Positions 34,655 through 43,071 of a stretch of DNA of 64,000 nucleotides are shown here, piece by piece. The DNA is taken from positions 100,831-164,830 of IMG/VR virus record IMGVR_UViG_3300027911_000001; one strand, given 5' to 3'. Every line of letters starts with the position of its first letter. Position 1 is the first letter of the stretch. The stretch is from a virus. The notes beneath the pieces were generated by a model. It had not been told where the DNA came from. It did not search any database and saw only the letters and a program-made list of their open reading frames with translations. The position numbers and the translations under genes were made by a program.

Positions 34655-36909
34655 GGACTATTTTTAATAAAACTTGTCTCGCCATCTCTAACTACGGTAA
34701 TCCTATCCAAAATATACTCCTTTGCGACGGGATCATGCTCAACAATCAATACTTTACGATCTCCAGATATACCCTTGATCATATCTAGAGTATTTTCTTT
34801 ACCTAAGGTATCGAAACCATTCATAATTTCATCTAATAATAGGAAATCAGCCCCAATATTGGTTCTTTCGGTAATAAAACTAGCAACTGCCAAATCTATA
34901 GACAGATCTACTGCGGATCTTTCTCCCCCTGATAGACTCTTTACCGGTACGTTTAACTCGCCGTCATTATCCAAGCATGCGTTGATTTGCTCTTTAAGGG
35001 CTCCGGAACCTGTTTCTTTTACGCCTTCTAAGCGAATAGTAGCATTGGCCATAGTTGGGACGGCTCTTAGTATGGTAGTCGCCATACTAGAAATGCTATC
35101 TAGGGCATCATCAAAAGAACAAGAAAGATATGATTTTAAGCACCTCTTGACTTCCTCTGAGAGTCCCAGTTTTTTAGCTATTTCTTCTGTTTTGGCATTT
35201 GCTTTATCAGCTTTAAGTTTATGATCTAATTCTTGTGCTTTTAGATTAAATAATTGTCTATTGTAACGATCCAAATTTTCACTGTAGGTCCTTAATTCAG
35301 CGGTAGCCCTATATTCTTCTTGTTCTAATTTTGATATTTCGTCCTGAATCCTAGTATTTTCAATTACGTGTTTATCGTTTAACCTTTTTTGTTCTAATAG
35401 AAACTCTTCCAAGGCAATTTGATTCTTGAAAGTCTGATTTTTTAGATATTCACATTCTTTGGTTTGTTCTTGTTTTAAAAGCTCTCTTACATCGTTTAAC
35501 TTTTTTATCAAAGAAAGTTCTTCTTCGCTTATCCTATATCTTGCCTCTTCTGTTAATACCGAAATCTGTGATTCGATGGATTTTCTCAATTCGACTTGAT
35601 TCGCAGAATAGTCTTTATTTATTCCGGCGGTACGAGTAGTTAATTCTACCTTAGCATCTTCTATGGATAATTTTAAGATATCTACTTTTTCGGAAGCCTG
35701 TCCGGAAGCCATTATATTGGCCTTATGTTGATTTAATTCTTCTAAGAGTTTACTTTCTTCTAATTTAGATGCATCTGTAATCCAAGTCTGTTCACAGACA
35801 TGGCAAATTCCAGACCTAAGATGCTTGAGCTGGCCCATTATTTTTTGGGCAGATTCTCTAGAGGCTTTTCCAATTTTTACAGTGTCTGACTCTATAGCTA
35901 AAGCAGAAGATAATAATAAAATTCTATCATTGGACTCCATCTTTGCTTTATTTATCTTATTTTCGAACTCATGCTTAAGTTCTAGTAATTTCTGCGCCAA
36001 AGCCGATTTTAGGTCAGATATATCTTTGTTTTTTTGTGCTTGGCGATCTCTTTCATCGCTTTTAACCATTCCAATGCGGCCTTCTAGGTCATTCTCTTGC
36101 TCCAAAATCTCATTTAAGGTCTTTTTATCAAAATCCGCCACCTCTAACTGAGGTTTATTACGTTCTAAAGAGATCTTTTCTTGGTTCTGAGCGGCTCTAT
36201 TGTCTAGTAAAACCTTCTTATAGTTAGCTAAACACTCTTTTAGGGCGTCGATATGGCTAAGATCAGCAGTAGGCTTTGCCGGAGGGCTTCCGATCGATTC
36301 TAGGGCTTCTAACGTGGCATCTAAGGCCGATTGGGATCCAGTTAAATCCAATTGAGCTAGACCTAGTTCTTGGTCTAAAATCTTAGATTTGGCATATACT
36401 ATCTCTATTTTTGAGCGTATATCGTTTAAACCAAGACAATCCGTTAGGAACTCATTCATTTTAGCAGGAGTCATGTTTAAAAAGAACCCCTGCTCGCCCT
36501 GTCTTTTATGAATGAGAGGCCTAAATAGATTGCGTGGTAATCCTAGGATTTCATCAAGTTTTTCTTCAGTAATCTTAGAAGCTCCCTTGGTTTCTATTCC
36601 ATCGATAGAAATGGTGAGTTTTTTGCCTCTATCGACTACAACTGACTTTCCATTCCAATCAAGCTCTAGAGAACAGTGAATGGGTTCATCCGTGAGCCGA
36701 CTTTGTAATATTGTAGTAGGCAGACCGTCTAGGCCTAGAGTCCAACTGATAGCGTTAAAAATTGTAGATTTACCGGAACCTGAGCTGGCTCCTGTATTAA
36801 TATTTTGAGCATCTACTTGAATTAATGAGCCAAGGGCAGTAAAGTCGATTTCTTGGTTTTCCGTGAACCGCCCAATATTTTTTAGACTTAATTTTTTTAG
36901 CTTTAGCAT
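34651..36909 (-). CDS. SbcC/Rad50-like recombination ATPase (T4 gp46-type)
   Basis: 752 residues. Walker A is GASSGSGKSTIFNA (~40-53), followed by a Q-loop region (HKRQGEQGFFLN). Two long coiled-coil arms flank a zinc-hook CxxC (GICHVCEQTW, ~residue 368). The C-terminal half-site has the ABC signature VKSLSGGERSAVD and Walker B DFLLLDEIMNGFD. The partner nuclease is encoded at 40152-41141. Together they resect DNA ends to feed UvsX recombination. The gene has its own promoter and an apparently leaderless start. Confidence 0.9.
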   Translation of the reverse strand: MLKLKKLSLKNIGRFTENQEIDFTALGSLIQVDAQNINTGASSGSGKSTIFNAISWTLGLDGLPTTILQSRLTDEPIHCSLELDWNGKSVVVDRGKKLTISIDGIETKGASKITEEKLDEILGLPRNLFRPLIHKRQGEQGFFLNMTPAKMNEFLTDCLGLNDIRSKIEIVYAKSKILDQELGLAQLDLTGSQSALDATLEALESIGSPPAKPTADLSHIDALKECLANYKKVLLDNRAAQNQEKISLERNKPQLEVADFDKKTLNEILEQENDLEGRIGMVKSDERDRQAQKNKDISDLKSALAQKLLELKHEFENKINKAKMESNDRILLLSSALAIESDTVKIGKASRESAQKIMGQLKHLRSGICHVCEQTWITDASKLEESKLLEELNQHKANIMASGQASEKVDILKLSIEDAKVELTTRTAGINKDYSANQVELRKSIESQISVLTEEARYRISEEELSLIKKLNDVRELLKQEQTKECEYLKNQTFKNQIALEEFLLEQKRLNDKHVIENTRIQDEISKLEQEEYRATAELRTYSENLDRYNRQLFNLKAQELDHKLKADKANAKTEEIAKKLGLSEEVKRCLKSYLSCSFDDALDSISSMATTILRAVPTMANATIRLEGVKETGSGALKEQINACLDNDGELNVPVKSLSGGERSAVDLSIDLAVASFITERTNIGADFLLLDEIMNGFDTLGKENTLDMIKGISGDRKVLIVEHDPVAKEYILDRITVVRDGETSFIKNSP

Positions 36910-36916
36910 CTCTTAC

Positions 36917-36945
36917 AGAATAACACGCTTAAAGGGAAAAGTCAA
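36917..36945 (-). promoter_or_regulatory. Early promoter of the SbcC-like gene
   Basis: TTGACT, 17 bp spacer, TATTCT, then 7 bases (GTAAGAG) to the ATG. The only purine-rich stretch is two bases from the ATG, too near for ribosome binding, so a leaderless message is expected. Confidence 0.6.
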
Positions 36946-36949
36946 TTAA

Positions 36950-37183
36950 TTAAAGTTCATCTTCCTTAGGTAATCTGAGTTCTTCCGGGTGGATCATAGG
37001 AATGACTTTGCCTTCAGATGTAGCCACAATACAATGGCCTGGAACATTAGGAATAAGACCTAAGAAGTACACTAGCTGTCCCTTAGTTAAGGGGTGACCT
37101 TTGTGATCAACTTCATCCCACCATTTAGGGTCGAAAATGACAGCCTCGCAGTGCTGAAAACCTAACTTTGGATGATAGGACAT
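36950..37183 (-). CDS. Small hypothetical protein (SH3-like barrel?)
   Basis: 77 residues rich in beta-type sequence (CEAVIFDPKWWDEVDHKG; QLVYFLGLIPNVPGHCIVA). It could be a small SH3-type barrel, but no family is recognised. It sits two genes below the ClpP-like gene. Confidence 0.5.
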   Translation of the reverse strand: MSYHPKLGFQHCEAVIFDPKWWDEVDHKGHPLTKGQLVYFLGLIPNVPGHCIVATSEGKVIPMIHPEELRLPKEDEL

Positions 37184-37429
37184 TTATTTCTCCCTAAAAT
37201 TGCGGTCAGAATTTTCTAAATTTGATTCAATGACTTCTAAATCGACTTCCACTGACTTTGCCTGTATTCCATTGTCTATTACTATCTTAGATGCGTTAGA
37301 GGGGCCTGAAAGTTGTCTTTTCATTTCAAGCCCACACGAACATGGAATTTTGGATGGAATGTCTTTTGATATACGATAAAATCTGCTTAGCGATTCTTTA
37401 CAATCGCAAATATAGTATATCAAAGGCAT
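37184..37429 (-). CDS. FmdB-like zinc-ribbon protein
   Basis: 81 residues. CDC near residue 8 and PCSCGLEMKRQLSGPS at ~30-45 give the two knuckles and the following RxLSGPS stretch typical of FmdB-type regulatory zinc ribbons. Function in the phage unknown. Confidence 0.6.
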   Translation of the reverse strand: MPLIYYICDCKESLSRFYRISKDIPSKIPCSCGLEMKRQLSGPSNASKIVIDNGIQAKSVEVDLEVIESNLENSDRNFREK

Positions 37430-37432
37430 ACA

Positions 37433-38317
37433 TTACCAATTCATCGGAAGGGGGCGTTTTGTCATATTTGTATAATGGACAATAAATTGCTGTTTGATAG
37501 CTTCTTCTGTAGCAGAACTAACTTTATCGTTAGCATTAGCCAAGCCTACACGAGCGTTCATAGCGCCGGTATTAAGCGGACAATTGTCCAAATCATAGGC
37601 AATATCTAAGCCCATAAAATTGACATGGTGGGTTGTTACACCGGTCAAAGACGGATCGCACTTAACAGCTACAATTTTGTCAGCATATCCCTGTTCTGTG
37701 GATACAGAACCAGTTAGCCACATCTCGTGATCGTATTGCTTGGTATAACTTTCGTAACTTTGTTTTCCGTTGGTACGCTTGACAGTTTGTTCGTCAAGTT
37801 CTTTAACGCGATCTAACCAGAGCTGTTGTCTGTTTTCCATTTGAGACTTAACAGATCCGCCAAATTCACCTTCGGCTTGGCCCATAGCATGATGGCTCAT
37901 AAGAACGCCGTATCTTAGGATATATCGGTCATCTAACTGTTGAACCAACTGGAAAGCCATGGAAGCGGCGAACAGAGTAATGGTGTGTACAGGTCGTCCG
38001 AGGCCTTTTAGAGCTTCGATCAATTCAAGACCTGCTTGAATACTGCCGCCTGGAGAAAAAAGAAATAGATAAAGAGGTCTTTTTCCTGTAATTTTTTCTT
38101 TGACCCCACCGAGGCCGGCATCCAATTCTTTAGCTTTGGAAATTACCGCAGCCACAGATTCTCCGTTGATTTCTGAGTTAAGAACAATGGTGTTATTCTT
38201 GGAAATCGTAATCAATTGAGTGCCACTGTTTTCTGTACTTGAAACAGAGTTTTTGGGCACAAAAATAAAGCCGACAACTAGGGCGGCAATTAACAAAACC
38301 TTACTTACTTTATTCAT
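37433..38317 (-). CDS. Exported ClpP-like serine protease
   Basis: 294 residues from the ATG at 38317 (AAAAGG upstream; an ATG three codons earlier is possible). An N-terminal signal or anchor (VLLIAALVVGFIFV) precedes a ClpP/crotonase-fold protease: SPGGSI at ~88-93 (oxyanion loop), nucleophile Ser119 (LFAASMAFQL), base His142/143 (VLMSHHAMG) and Asp213 (GYADKIV). Cytoplasmic ClpP lacks a signal peptide, so this enzyme should work in the periplasm or at the membrane, nearer to SppA or NfeD-type proteases in use. It lies outside the head genes, so a prohead role is unlikely. Confidence 0.78.
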   Translation of the reverse strand: MNKVSKVLLIAALVVGFIFVPKNSVSSTENSGTQLITISKNNTIVLNSEINGESVAAVISKAKELDAGLGGVKEKITGKRPLYLFLFSPGGSIQAGLELIEALKGLGRPVHTITLFAASMAFQLVQQLDDRYILRYGVLMSHHAMGQAEGEFGGSVKSQMENRQQLWLDRVKELDEQTVKRTNGKQSYESYTKQYDHEMWLTGSVSTEQGYADKIVAVKCDPSLTGVTTHHVNFMGLDIAYDLDNCPLNTGAMNARVGLANANDKVSSATEEAIKQQFIVHYTNMTKRPLPMNW

Positions 38318-39044
38318 TATTTTCATCCTTTTCTTCTTCAGAGTTTTTAGCTTCTTTTAATAGTATATCATAAGTGTCTTCTTTAGAATTTGAGTCTTCT
38401 TTTTCCACTTTTCTTTTCATATTGGCCAATTCACTGAGCATCTCACCTGCAGTACGATTTCTAGGAGTGATAGAGATCTCGCTATCGCTTATCCGTGTGA
38501 TATCAACGCCGGACTCTCCGAGATTCAATCCTACAGCTGGGGATTTGCCATTTGGCATTTTTTCAGTGGTCAATTTATCCAATAATTCCACGGCCTTTTG
38601 ATATCTATCGATATCGCGGCCATCAATTTCACCAGCTATTCTATCGTCTCCGGTAGCGAGAAATCTAGTCATTTTACGACCAATTTTAGCTTGATAGAAT
38701 TGTTGAATTTGAAGCACAAAGTCTTGGTTTACAAGTTTAGCATGCAAAATACGCTCTTTCATATTGGCGTCTAAAATCTCAAATTGCTCCATTTTTGTAA
38801 GATACCAATTGAACTTTTGGGCCAAATACAGAATTATCTCTTTTTTGATTCCGATCGTTTTAGCAATTTCATGATAGGTCTTACCACTCATATAAAGGTC
38901 TAGGGCCTTTGTCATGCCTATATCGCTGATAGTCATTAAACCCGGAAGACCCCCGTCTTTGTAAACCTGAATTTGTTGTAATTCTTTGGCAGTAATATCA
39001 GTCGTTTTATTATCAATTAAAGTTAGCGGATTTTCTTTTTTCAT
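38310..39044 (-). CDS. HTH DNA-binding protein, candidate small terminase subunit
   Basis: 244 residues. A helix-turn-helix is visible at ~43-80 (ALDLYMSGKTYHEIAKTIGI). A helical middle section and an acidic tail (KNSEEEKDENNE) follow. The N-terminal HTH, helical oligomer region and acidic tail fit a small terminase subunit, but the gene is 16 kb from the large subunit gene and in the early block. A transcription or replication regulator is an alternative. Confidence 0.5.
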   Translation of the reverse strand: MKKENPLTLIDNKTTDITAKELQQIQVYKDGGLPGLMTISDIGMTKALDLYMSGKTYHEIAKTIGIKKEIILYLAQKFNWYLTKMEQFEILDANMKERILHAKLVNQDFVLQIQQFYQAKIGRKMTRFLATGDDRIAGEIDGRDIDRYQKAVELLDKLTTEKMPNGKSPAVGLNLGESGVDITRISDSEISITPRNRTAGEMLSELANMKRKVEKEDSNSKEDTYDILLKEAKNSEEEKDENNE

Positions 39045-39592
39045 ATATTATCAACTTTATTACTTTTTTTACAATTATGAGATCTAGGAAGTATTTGCAA
39101 ATTCCACGGTACGTGCAGTCCACAGACATTTTCTCCTTGTAGCGGAATTATATGATCAACATGAAGAGGCTCTTCTGATAACCATTGCAATTCCTTAGCT
39201 AAAGTGTAAAATTCTCTTATTTCTGCTAACTGATTCTCATTTAACCACAAAGGCATGGCTTTTGCTTTTATGGCTCGTCTTCTTGATCCATAAAAATTTA
39301 ATTTATGTCTATTATTTTTTTTCCAGTTTTTTATCGCTTCTGGAGTTTTTTCTGGATTTAAATCTTTCCATTTTTGTTTTGCTTTTTTTACTATTTCTGG
39401 ATGTGATTTAGCATAATCATTTAAAACATGCTGATTATCTCTCGCCCATTCCCTGGCCCTGTTCCTTAATTTTTCTCTGTTTTTTTCTCTATATTGTTTT
39501 GACCATACATTCTGGGACTTTCTTTTACACTCCGGGCAAGTTCTATTTTTGGTTTGATCATAGACGTGACCTACTTTTTTGCATTTTTTCAT
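39041..39592 (-). CDS. HNH homing endonuclease
   Basis: 183 residues. The N-terminus has a CPEC knuckle and a long basic helical region with repeats (NREKLRNRAREWARDN; NPEKTPEAIKNWKKNN). The C-terminal HNH nuclease is LHVDHIIPLQGENVCGLHVP, then NLQILPRSHNCKKSNK. It is a free-standing mobile gene between small early genes, the second homing endonuclease in the window. Confidence 0.88.
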   Translation of the reverse strand: MKKCKKVGHVYDQTKNRTCPECKRKSQNVWSKQYREKNREKLRNRAREWARDNQHVLNDYAKSHPEIVKKAKQKWKDLNPEKTPEAIKNWKKNNRHKLNFYGSRRRAIKAKAMPLWLNENQLAEIREFYTLAKELQWLSEEPLHVDHIIPLQGENVCGLHVPWNLQILPRSHNCKKSNKVDNI

Positions 39593-39942
39593 ATTTGTTT
39601 TCTTTTCATGGCTAGGTTACCATCAATAAATAGCTCTACTTTGATGCCATCCCAAAATAATGCGTGTACGGATTGCTCCAAAGCTGAAAATCGCTTTTCT
39701 ATATTGCTTTGCCCATATCCGTCTAAAGTAAGACGGTAGGAGACAAAAGAGCCGGACCATTTAAGGTCTGTGCCTTCTGCAACTACTGGAGACAAATCAT
39801 ATTCAATATTGACTTCTTTAACGCCTTCAAAAAATACCAAAGGAAACATCTTTAGGTTCTTTTCCTGGACAGAAGATATCTTGCCAGTTATAGCGGTTAT
39901 CTGAGCCATTTCTTTAAGAACGGTCGCTGTAGGTGTTGTCAT
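39589..39942 (-). CDS. Hypothetical protein
   Basis: 117 residues, beta-rich C-terminal part (WSGSFVSYRLTLDGYG; ALFWDGIKVELFIDGN). Not recognised. It overlaps the HNH gene start by 4 bases, which suggests that the HNH gene is co-translated. Confidence 0.5.
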   Translation of the reverse strand: MTTPTATVLKEMAQITAITGKISSVQEKNLKMFPLVFFEGVKEVNIEYDLSPVVAEGTDLKWSGSFVSYRLTLDGYGQSNIEKRFSALEQSVHALFWDGIKVELFIDGNLAMKRKQI

Positions 39943-39943
39943 T

Positions 39944-40021
39944 TTATTTCCTTAAAATTATAAATCTAAGAACAATAGCGATCGCAGCAAGCAAAGGCAT
40001 ATAATCCATTACGGTTTTCAT
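39944..40021 (-). CDS. Very small membrane peptide (25 aa)
   Basis: ATG frame with an ATGA overlap to the 45-residue gene upstream and one base before the next ATG. It encodes MKTVMDYMP, a hydrophobic span (LLAAIAIVLRFIIL) and RK. The exact fit into the gap supports a real gene. Function unknown. Confidence 0.5.
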   Translation of the reverse strand: MKTVMDYMPLLAAIAIVLRFIILRK

Positions 40022-40155
40022 TTTTCGTATCCATTCTCAGGAGTTTCCTGTACTGTGTGGCCGCAATGCTTACATTCCCACCAAGACTCGTCGTGTTCTC
40101 CTCCGCAAAATTCCATAGCTGTAAAGTGGCAGTAGGGCTGCAATTCGACGCTCAT
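40018..40155 (-). CDS. Small zinc-knuckle protein (45 aa)
   Basis: ATG frame coupled to the stop of the SbcD-like gene (ATGA). It has CHFTAMEFCGGEH and WWECKHCGHTVQ, four cysteines and three histidines in 45 residues, so a zinc-binding miniprotein. Function unknown. Confidence 0.55.
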   Translation of the reverse strand: MSVELQPYCHFTAMEFCGGEHDESWWECKHCGHTVQETPENGYEK

Positions 40156-41141
40156 AATACTCCCAGCTCTTTCATAAATGAAACTAGCCTTTCTCTATCC
40201 AGGCCTTTTGTGGGTTCAAAGGTAGAATCAATAAAATCTTTTAAACTCTTGCCTGTTTTTCTATTAGCTGGCTTTGATTTATCGGTTACTTTAGTTGAAA
40301 TAGATGCAATACCCTTAAACTTATGCTTTTCTTTGCCAATCCATTCGGACGAGCCTATAAGCTCGACGGAAGCTCTTGAGCCTTCTGGAATCATGGGTTC
40401 GACTTCGCCTTCTTTGTATTCATAGGCATAAATAGGAGTACAGACTTTATTAGTGTAAAAGAACTCTTCTTCTAGTATATCGCCAGTTTCATCGTCATGG
40501 GTAACTAGCCAAATACCCTTTTCTTTGTTGGCGTCGGAAGCGGTCATCCAACGAGGCGCTCCTGGATAACGAACTTTGCCCACGGTACTTCTAGTATGGA
40601 TATGACCAGAAATAACAACGTTGTAATCTAGATCTTTAGGATCGATACCATCTTTAATGAAGAAACCGTTATCGTAAGCTCCGCCTTGAAATTCAGAATG
40701 GCAAATTAGTACTTCTGCGCCTTGGGATCTTAATTTATTGGATTCTTCTACTAAACGCTTCTTATCATGAATATACGGGACAAAACCAAATATACCCATA
40801 GCTACGGGACTCTGAATGATATGTAAATTTGGACTATCGATTAAATTAAAAATATACAAAGAATTTTCGAGATCATTGTCGTCGCTTTGATTCTTTTTAT
40901 CATGGTTGCCCACTAAAACATAAACGGGCCTATATCTAGCCAAAGTAACCAGCCAGCGTTGCCAAAACGTAAGGTTATCTGTTCTTAACACCCCAAACGT
41001 ATCGTTCAGGTCGCCGAGGATGACTATTTGATTTGCGTCATTATCAGCAGCTACAATTTCTACAAAAGTCATTAGACTTTCCATCTCGGATTTTTGGCTA
41101 TGTTTAAAATGTGGATCTCCTACGTATAGTGTCTTACTCAT
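40152..41141 (-). CDS. SbcD/Mre11-like nuclease (T4 gp47-type)
   Basis: 329 residues with all metallophosphoesterase motifs: YVGDPHF (D-x-H), ILGDLND (GD), VGNHDKKN (GNHD), LICHSEF and SGHIHTRS (GHxH). The C-terminal ~110 residues would bind the SbcC-like ATPase. It forms the end-processing nuclease complex with the 34651-36909 product. It overlaps the next gene upstream by 4 bases. Confidence 0.88.
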   Translation of the reverse strand: MSKTLYVGDPHFKHSQKSEMESLMTFVEIVAADNDANQIVILGDLNDTFGVLRTDNLTFWQRWLVTLARYRPVYVLVGNHDKKNQSDDNDLENSLYIFNLIDSPNLHIIQSPVAMGIFGFVPYIHDKKRLVEESNKLRSQGAEVLICHSEFQGGAYDNGFFIKDGIDPKDLDYNVVISGHIHTRSTVGKVRYPGAPRWMTASDANKEKGIWLVTHDDETGDILEEEFFYTNKVCTPIYAYEYKEGEVEPMIPEGSRASVELIGSSEWIGKEKHKFKGIASISTKVTDKSKPANRKTGKSLKDFIDSTFEPTKGLDRERLVSFMKELGVL

Positions 41142-41467
41142 TTTCCGGGCTCCAAAGTCTTCTCTATAAATTCGCCCTTTTCATCAGCTTCTTCATATTT
41201 AATATTACCACGAATTATTTCCGATTGAAGATCGATCCAGGATTTGAATTCTTTGGTTTCGGTCATTCTTTGAAATGCGGCTCTTTTATTATGTAACTGA
41301 TCTCTATGTTCTCTAGATTCCCCAACGGCACCGCTAGCGTCGTGGGTAATCCTGACTCCCGAATTGACCTTGTTTTGATTCTGACCGCCTTTGCCTCCAG
41401 CCCTAAATGTATCAATACGTAGATCTTTAGCGGTTACGCTAAAAACAAGTTTTTTCTTTTTACTCAT
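41138..41467 (-). CDS. Release-factor-like GGQ domain protein
   Basis: 109 residues from the ATG at 41467. The core is the class I release factor peptidyl-hydrolase domain: [20 protein letters not shown] with the GGQ tripeptide, then VRITHDASG and an R-E-H-R-D-Q helix. There are no codon-recognition domains, so it is of the ArfB/PrfH type that acts on stalled ribosomes or damaged decoding centres. In a phage it could rescue ribosomes when host mRNA or tRNA is cut by defences. It is coupled to the Cys-rich gene upstream by an 8-base overlap. Confidence 0.82.
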   Translation of the reverse strand: MSKKKKLVFSVTAKDLRIDTFRAGGKGGQNQNKVNSGVRITHDASGAVGESREHRDQLHNKRAAFQRMTETKEFKSWIDLQSEIIRGNIKYEEADEKGEFIEKTLEPGK

Positions 41468-41636
41468 TTGGACACTCACAGGTATATTTTTTACAAGCAT
41501 TGCATTTACAGTCTTTACTTGTCCATTCAAAATACAATTTGCCTAAATCAAGTAATTTGCATCCACATGAAGACGGTATAAATCCCCAAGCAGTAAATCC
41601 TTTTGAAATTCCGAACGCAAACCTACCGATTCTCAT
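41460..41636 (-). CDS. Small cysteine-rich protein (58 aa)
   Basis: An ATG frame shares one base with the stop of the co-chaperonin candidate (TAATG) and ends inside the GGQ gene start. The first part is [14 protein letters not shown]; the second half is Cys-rich ([22 protein letters not shown]), seven cysteines in all. It may be a metal-binding miniprotein. Coupling on both sides makes it likely real. Confidence 0.55.
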   Translation of the reverse strand: MRIGRFAFGISKGFTAWGFIPSSCGCKLLDLGKLYFEWTSKDCKCNACKKYTCECPNE

Positions 41637-41947
41637 TAGGAAATCTCTGGCGGGGACGTGTATTCCACATCGGAGATATTAGCGATAATGAATTCACCCA
41701 AAGAATCCTTAGTTTTATATCGAGCCTTTGCCCAAGGTTGCGTGGACAGGGATTCTTCTTTTATATAAGCTAAAGAGCCGGCGACAATCTCAATCCCATC
41801 TGGCAACAAAGCGTTAACCAAAACCTTAAGTCCCACCAGTTCGTTCTTTTGGGAGACGGTAGCCCAACCAGATTTGATCTGTGTTTTGAGCCCCGTTTGT
41901 TCATAGGCTTCTAAGATAAGCTTTCCATTGTGCGACATAGTGACCAT
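41636..41947 (-). CDS. Small beta-rich protein, candidate GroES-like co-chaperonin
   Basis: 103 residues, driven by a perfect promoter. A flexible loop-like stretch (GLKTQIKSGWATVSQKN) precedes beta segments (LKVLVNALLPDGIEIVAGSL, AYIKEESL) and an ending GEFIIANISDVEY that resembles the last strand of GroES (LIMSESDILAIV). The phage encodes its own GroEL-like protein (46916-48682), and T4-like phages encode cochaperonin gp31, so such a partner is expected. The match is by pattern only and is weak. Confidence 0.4.
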   Translation of the reverse strand: MVTMSHNGKLILEAYEQTGLKTQIKSGWATVSQKNELVGLKVLVNALLPDGIEIVAGSLAYIKEESLSTQPWAKARYKTKDSLGEFIIANISDVEYTSPPEIS

Positions 41948-41966
41948 AGCAAATTCTCCTGTCTAA

Positions 41967-41995
41967 AGTATATATTTTGTACAGTCGTTTGTCAA
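41967..41995 (-). promoter_or_regulatory. Consensus early sigma70-type promoter
   Basis: TTGACA, 17 bp spacer, TATACT, directly after the sigma-factor stop codon. A 19-base stretch with AGGAG leads to the ATG at 41947. It is the best -35 match in the window and would drive the SbcD-HNH-ClpP-like group. Confidence 0.8.
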
Positions 41996-43051
41996 CTAAA
42001 AATTGATACCACGTAACCTTAACACTTTTTGATGTAAAGGAGGTAGCTTTTTAATAGATTCACCAATATTTTCGTGGGTTTCTGCAGATATTAAATGGTC
42101 TTCGGCGTTACCTTTAGTGTCTGGGGTATGATCATAAGCAGAATAGTTATCTTCGTCAATTGTCACTTCGACGCTAACAATAGAGGCAGCATTAAGTAAA
42201 TCTTGCAAATCTCCAGCCAAAACTTGGTTCTTGGGTACATTAATACCCTCGCTGGCATCTTCTCTGAAACTATTGTTAATAGCAGCGGCTAATTCCTGTA
42301 CATCGGTAATGCCTTGTCTGCCACGTATACCATTCGCTTTGTATAGGATTCTGCGATCTTGAGGATAAAAATGTAGGGTTGTTTCGCTATAGGCTTTGAT
42401 TAGATTGCCCGTACTTCTACCAAGGATAGTGCTCCTGAATACTTCCGAATACTCTCCAGTGCCCGCTACGCCGGTATACTTATCTACGGCAGAGCTTAGA
42501 CCCATAACACTCACATTAATCATGTCTAGAAGGGTTAGGGTGCTTTTGGGGACTTTTCTGTAGAATAGTTTGGCCGCATTAATAGCTAATGGGAGATTAT
42601 TCTCTTGTAAGATGCGTCTAGCCCGTTCTACTCTAGCGAATAGCTTTTCAGCCTTTTGACCTAGGGGACCACGCCAATTTTTCTTAATGAATGTAATTAA
42701 GTTAAAATTGATATCGAACTTCTTAAGTCCTTCAATATCCTCACCTTTTAGGCATGGAGTGATCTTTTCGGAGAAGATTTCGCTACTTTCTCTAAAGTAA
42801 ACCTTGGCAAACAAAATGTTCCGATCAGTCACCTTGATCTTTTGAATGAATTTTTTATATATTTGAGAAGAATACTTATAGCGTAAGATCTCTTCTTTAA
42901 AGAGCTTTTCAGCGAGTCTAAGTTCGTCAACTTGTTCTTTTTGGCTAGTATTGTCTAACTTATTAGCAGCCAAAACAAGCGCGATGGAATTCGCGAGATT
43001 GTAGAAGGAATTGTCGTAGGATTCGAAGACTTTCTTTGTAGTGCGGGCCAT
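41996..43051 (-). CDS. Phage RNA polymerase sigma factor, lacking a full region 4
   Basis: 351 residues. Residues ~150-230 are sigma70 region 2-like (NLPLAINAAKLFYRKVPKS, LLDMINVSVMGLSSAVDKYT, then YSEVFRSTILGRSTGNLI); a region 3-like stretch follows. The C-terminus ends IKKLPPLHQKVLRLRGINF, where region 4 starts, so the -35-reading helix-turn-helix is missing. A sigma without region 4.2 would fit promoters that have only an extended -10, as proposed for motif A, which also precedes this gene. It probably directs late transcription with host RNA polymerase. Confidence 0.78.
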   Translation of the reverse strand: MARTTKKVFESYDNSFYNLANSIALVLAANKLDNTSQKEQVDELRLAEKLFKEEILRYKYSSQIYKKFIQKIKVTDRNILFAKVYFRESSEIFSEKITPCLKGEDIEGLKKFDINFNLITFIKKNWRGPLGQKAEKLFARVERARRILQENNLPLAINAAKLFYRKVPKSTLTLLDMINVSVMGLSSAVDKYTGVAGTGEYSEVFRSTILGRSTGNLIKAYSETTLHFYPQDRRILYKANGIRGRQGITDVQELAAAINNSFREDASEGINVPKNQVLAGDLQDLLNAASIVSVEVTIDEDNYSAYDHTPDTKGNAEDHLISAETHENIGESIKKLPPLHQKVLRLRGINF

Positions 43052-43058
43052 ACACTAC

Positions 43059-43069
43059 ATATATCATAA
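43059..43069 (-). promoter_or_regulatory. Motif A promoter of the sigma-factor gene
   Basis: TTATGATATAT, then 7 bases to the ATG of the sigma gene, with no ribosome-binding site. If it is a promoter for the phage sigma, the factor would amplify its own synthesis. Confidence 0.5.
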
Positions 43070-43071
43070 AA

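Noticed and set aside
38368-38382. An extra motif A-like TTATGATATA on the minus strand.
   Set aside because: It lies inside the HTH protein gene with no gene start just downstream; taken as chance coding sequence.
41947-41996. Frameshift truncating the sigma factor.
   Set aside because: A perfect promoter and the ribosome site of the next gene fill the sequence after the stop, leaving no room for region 4 in any frame.
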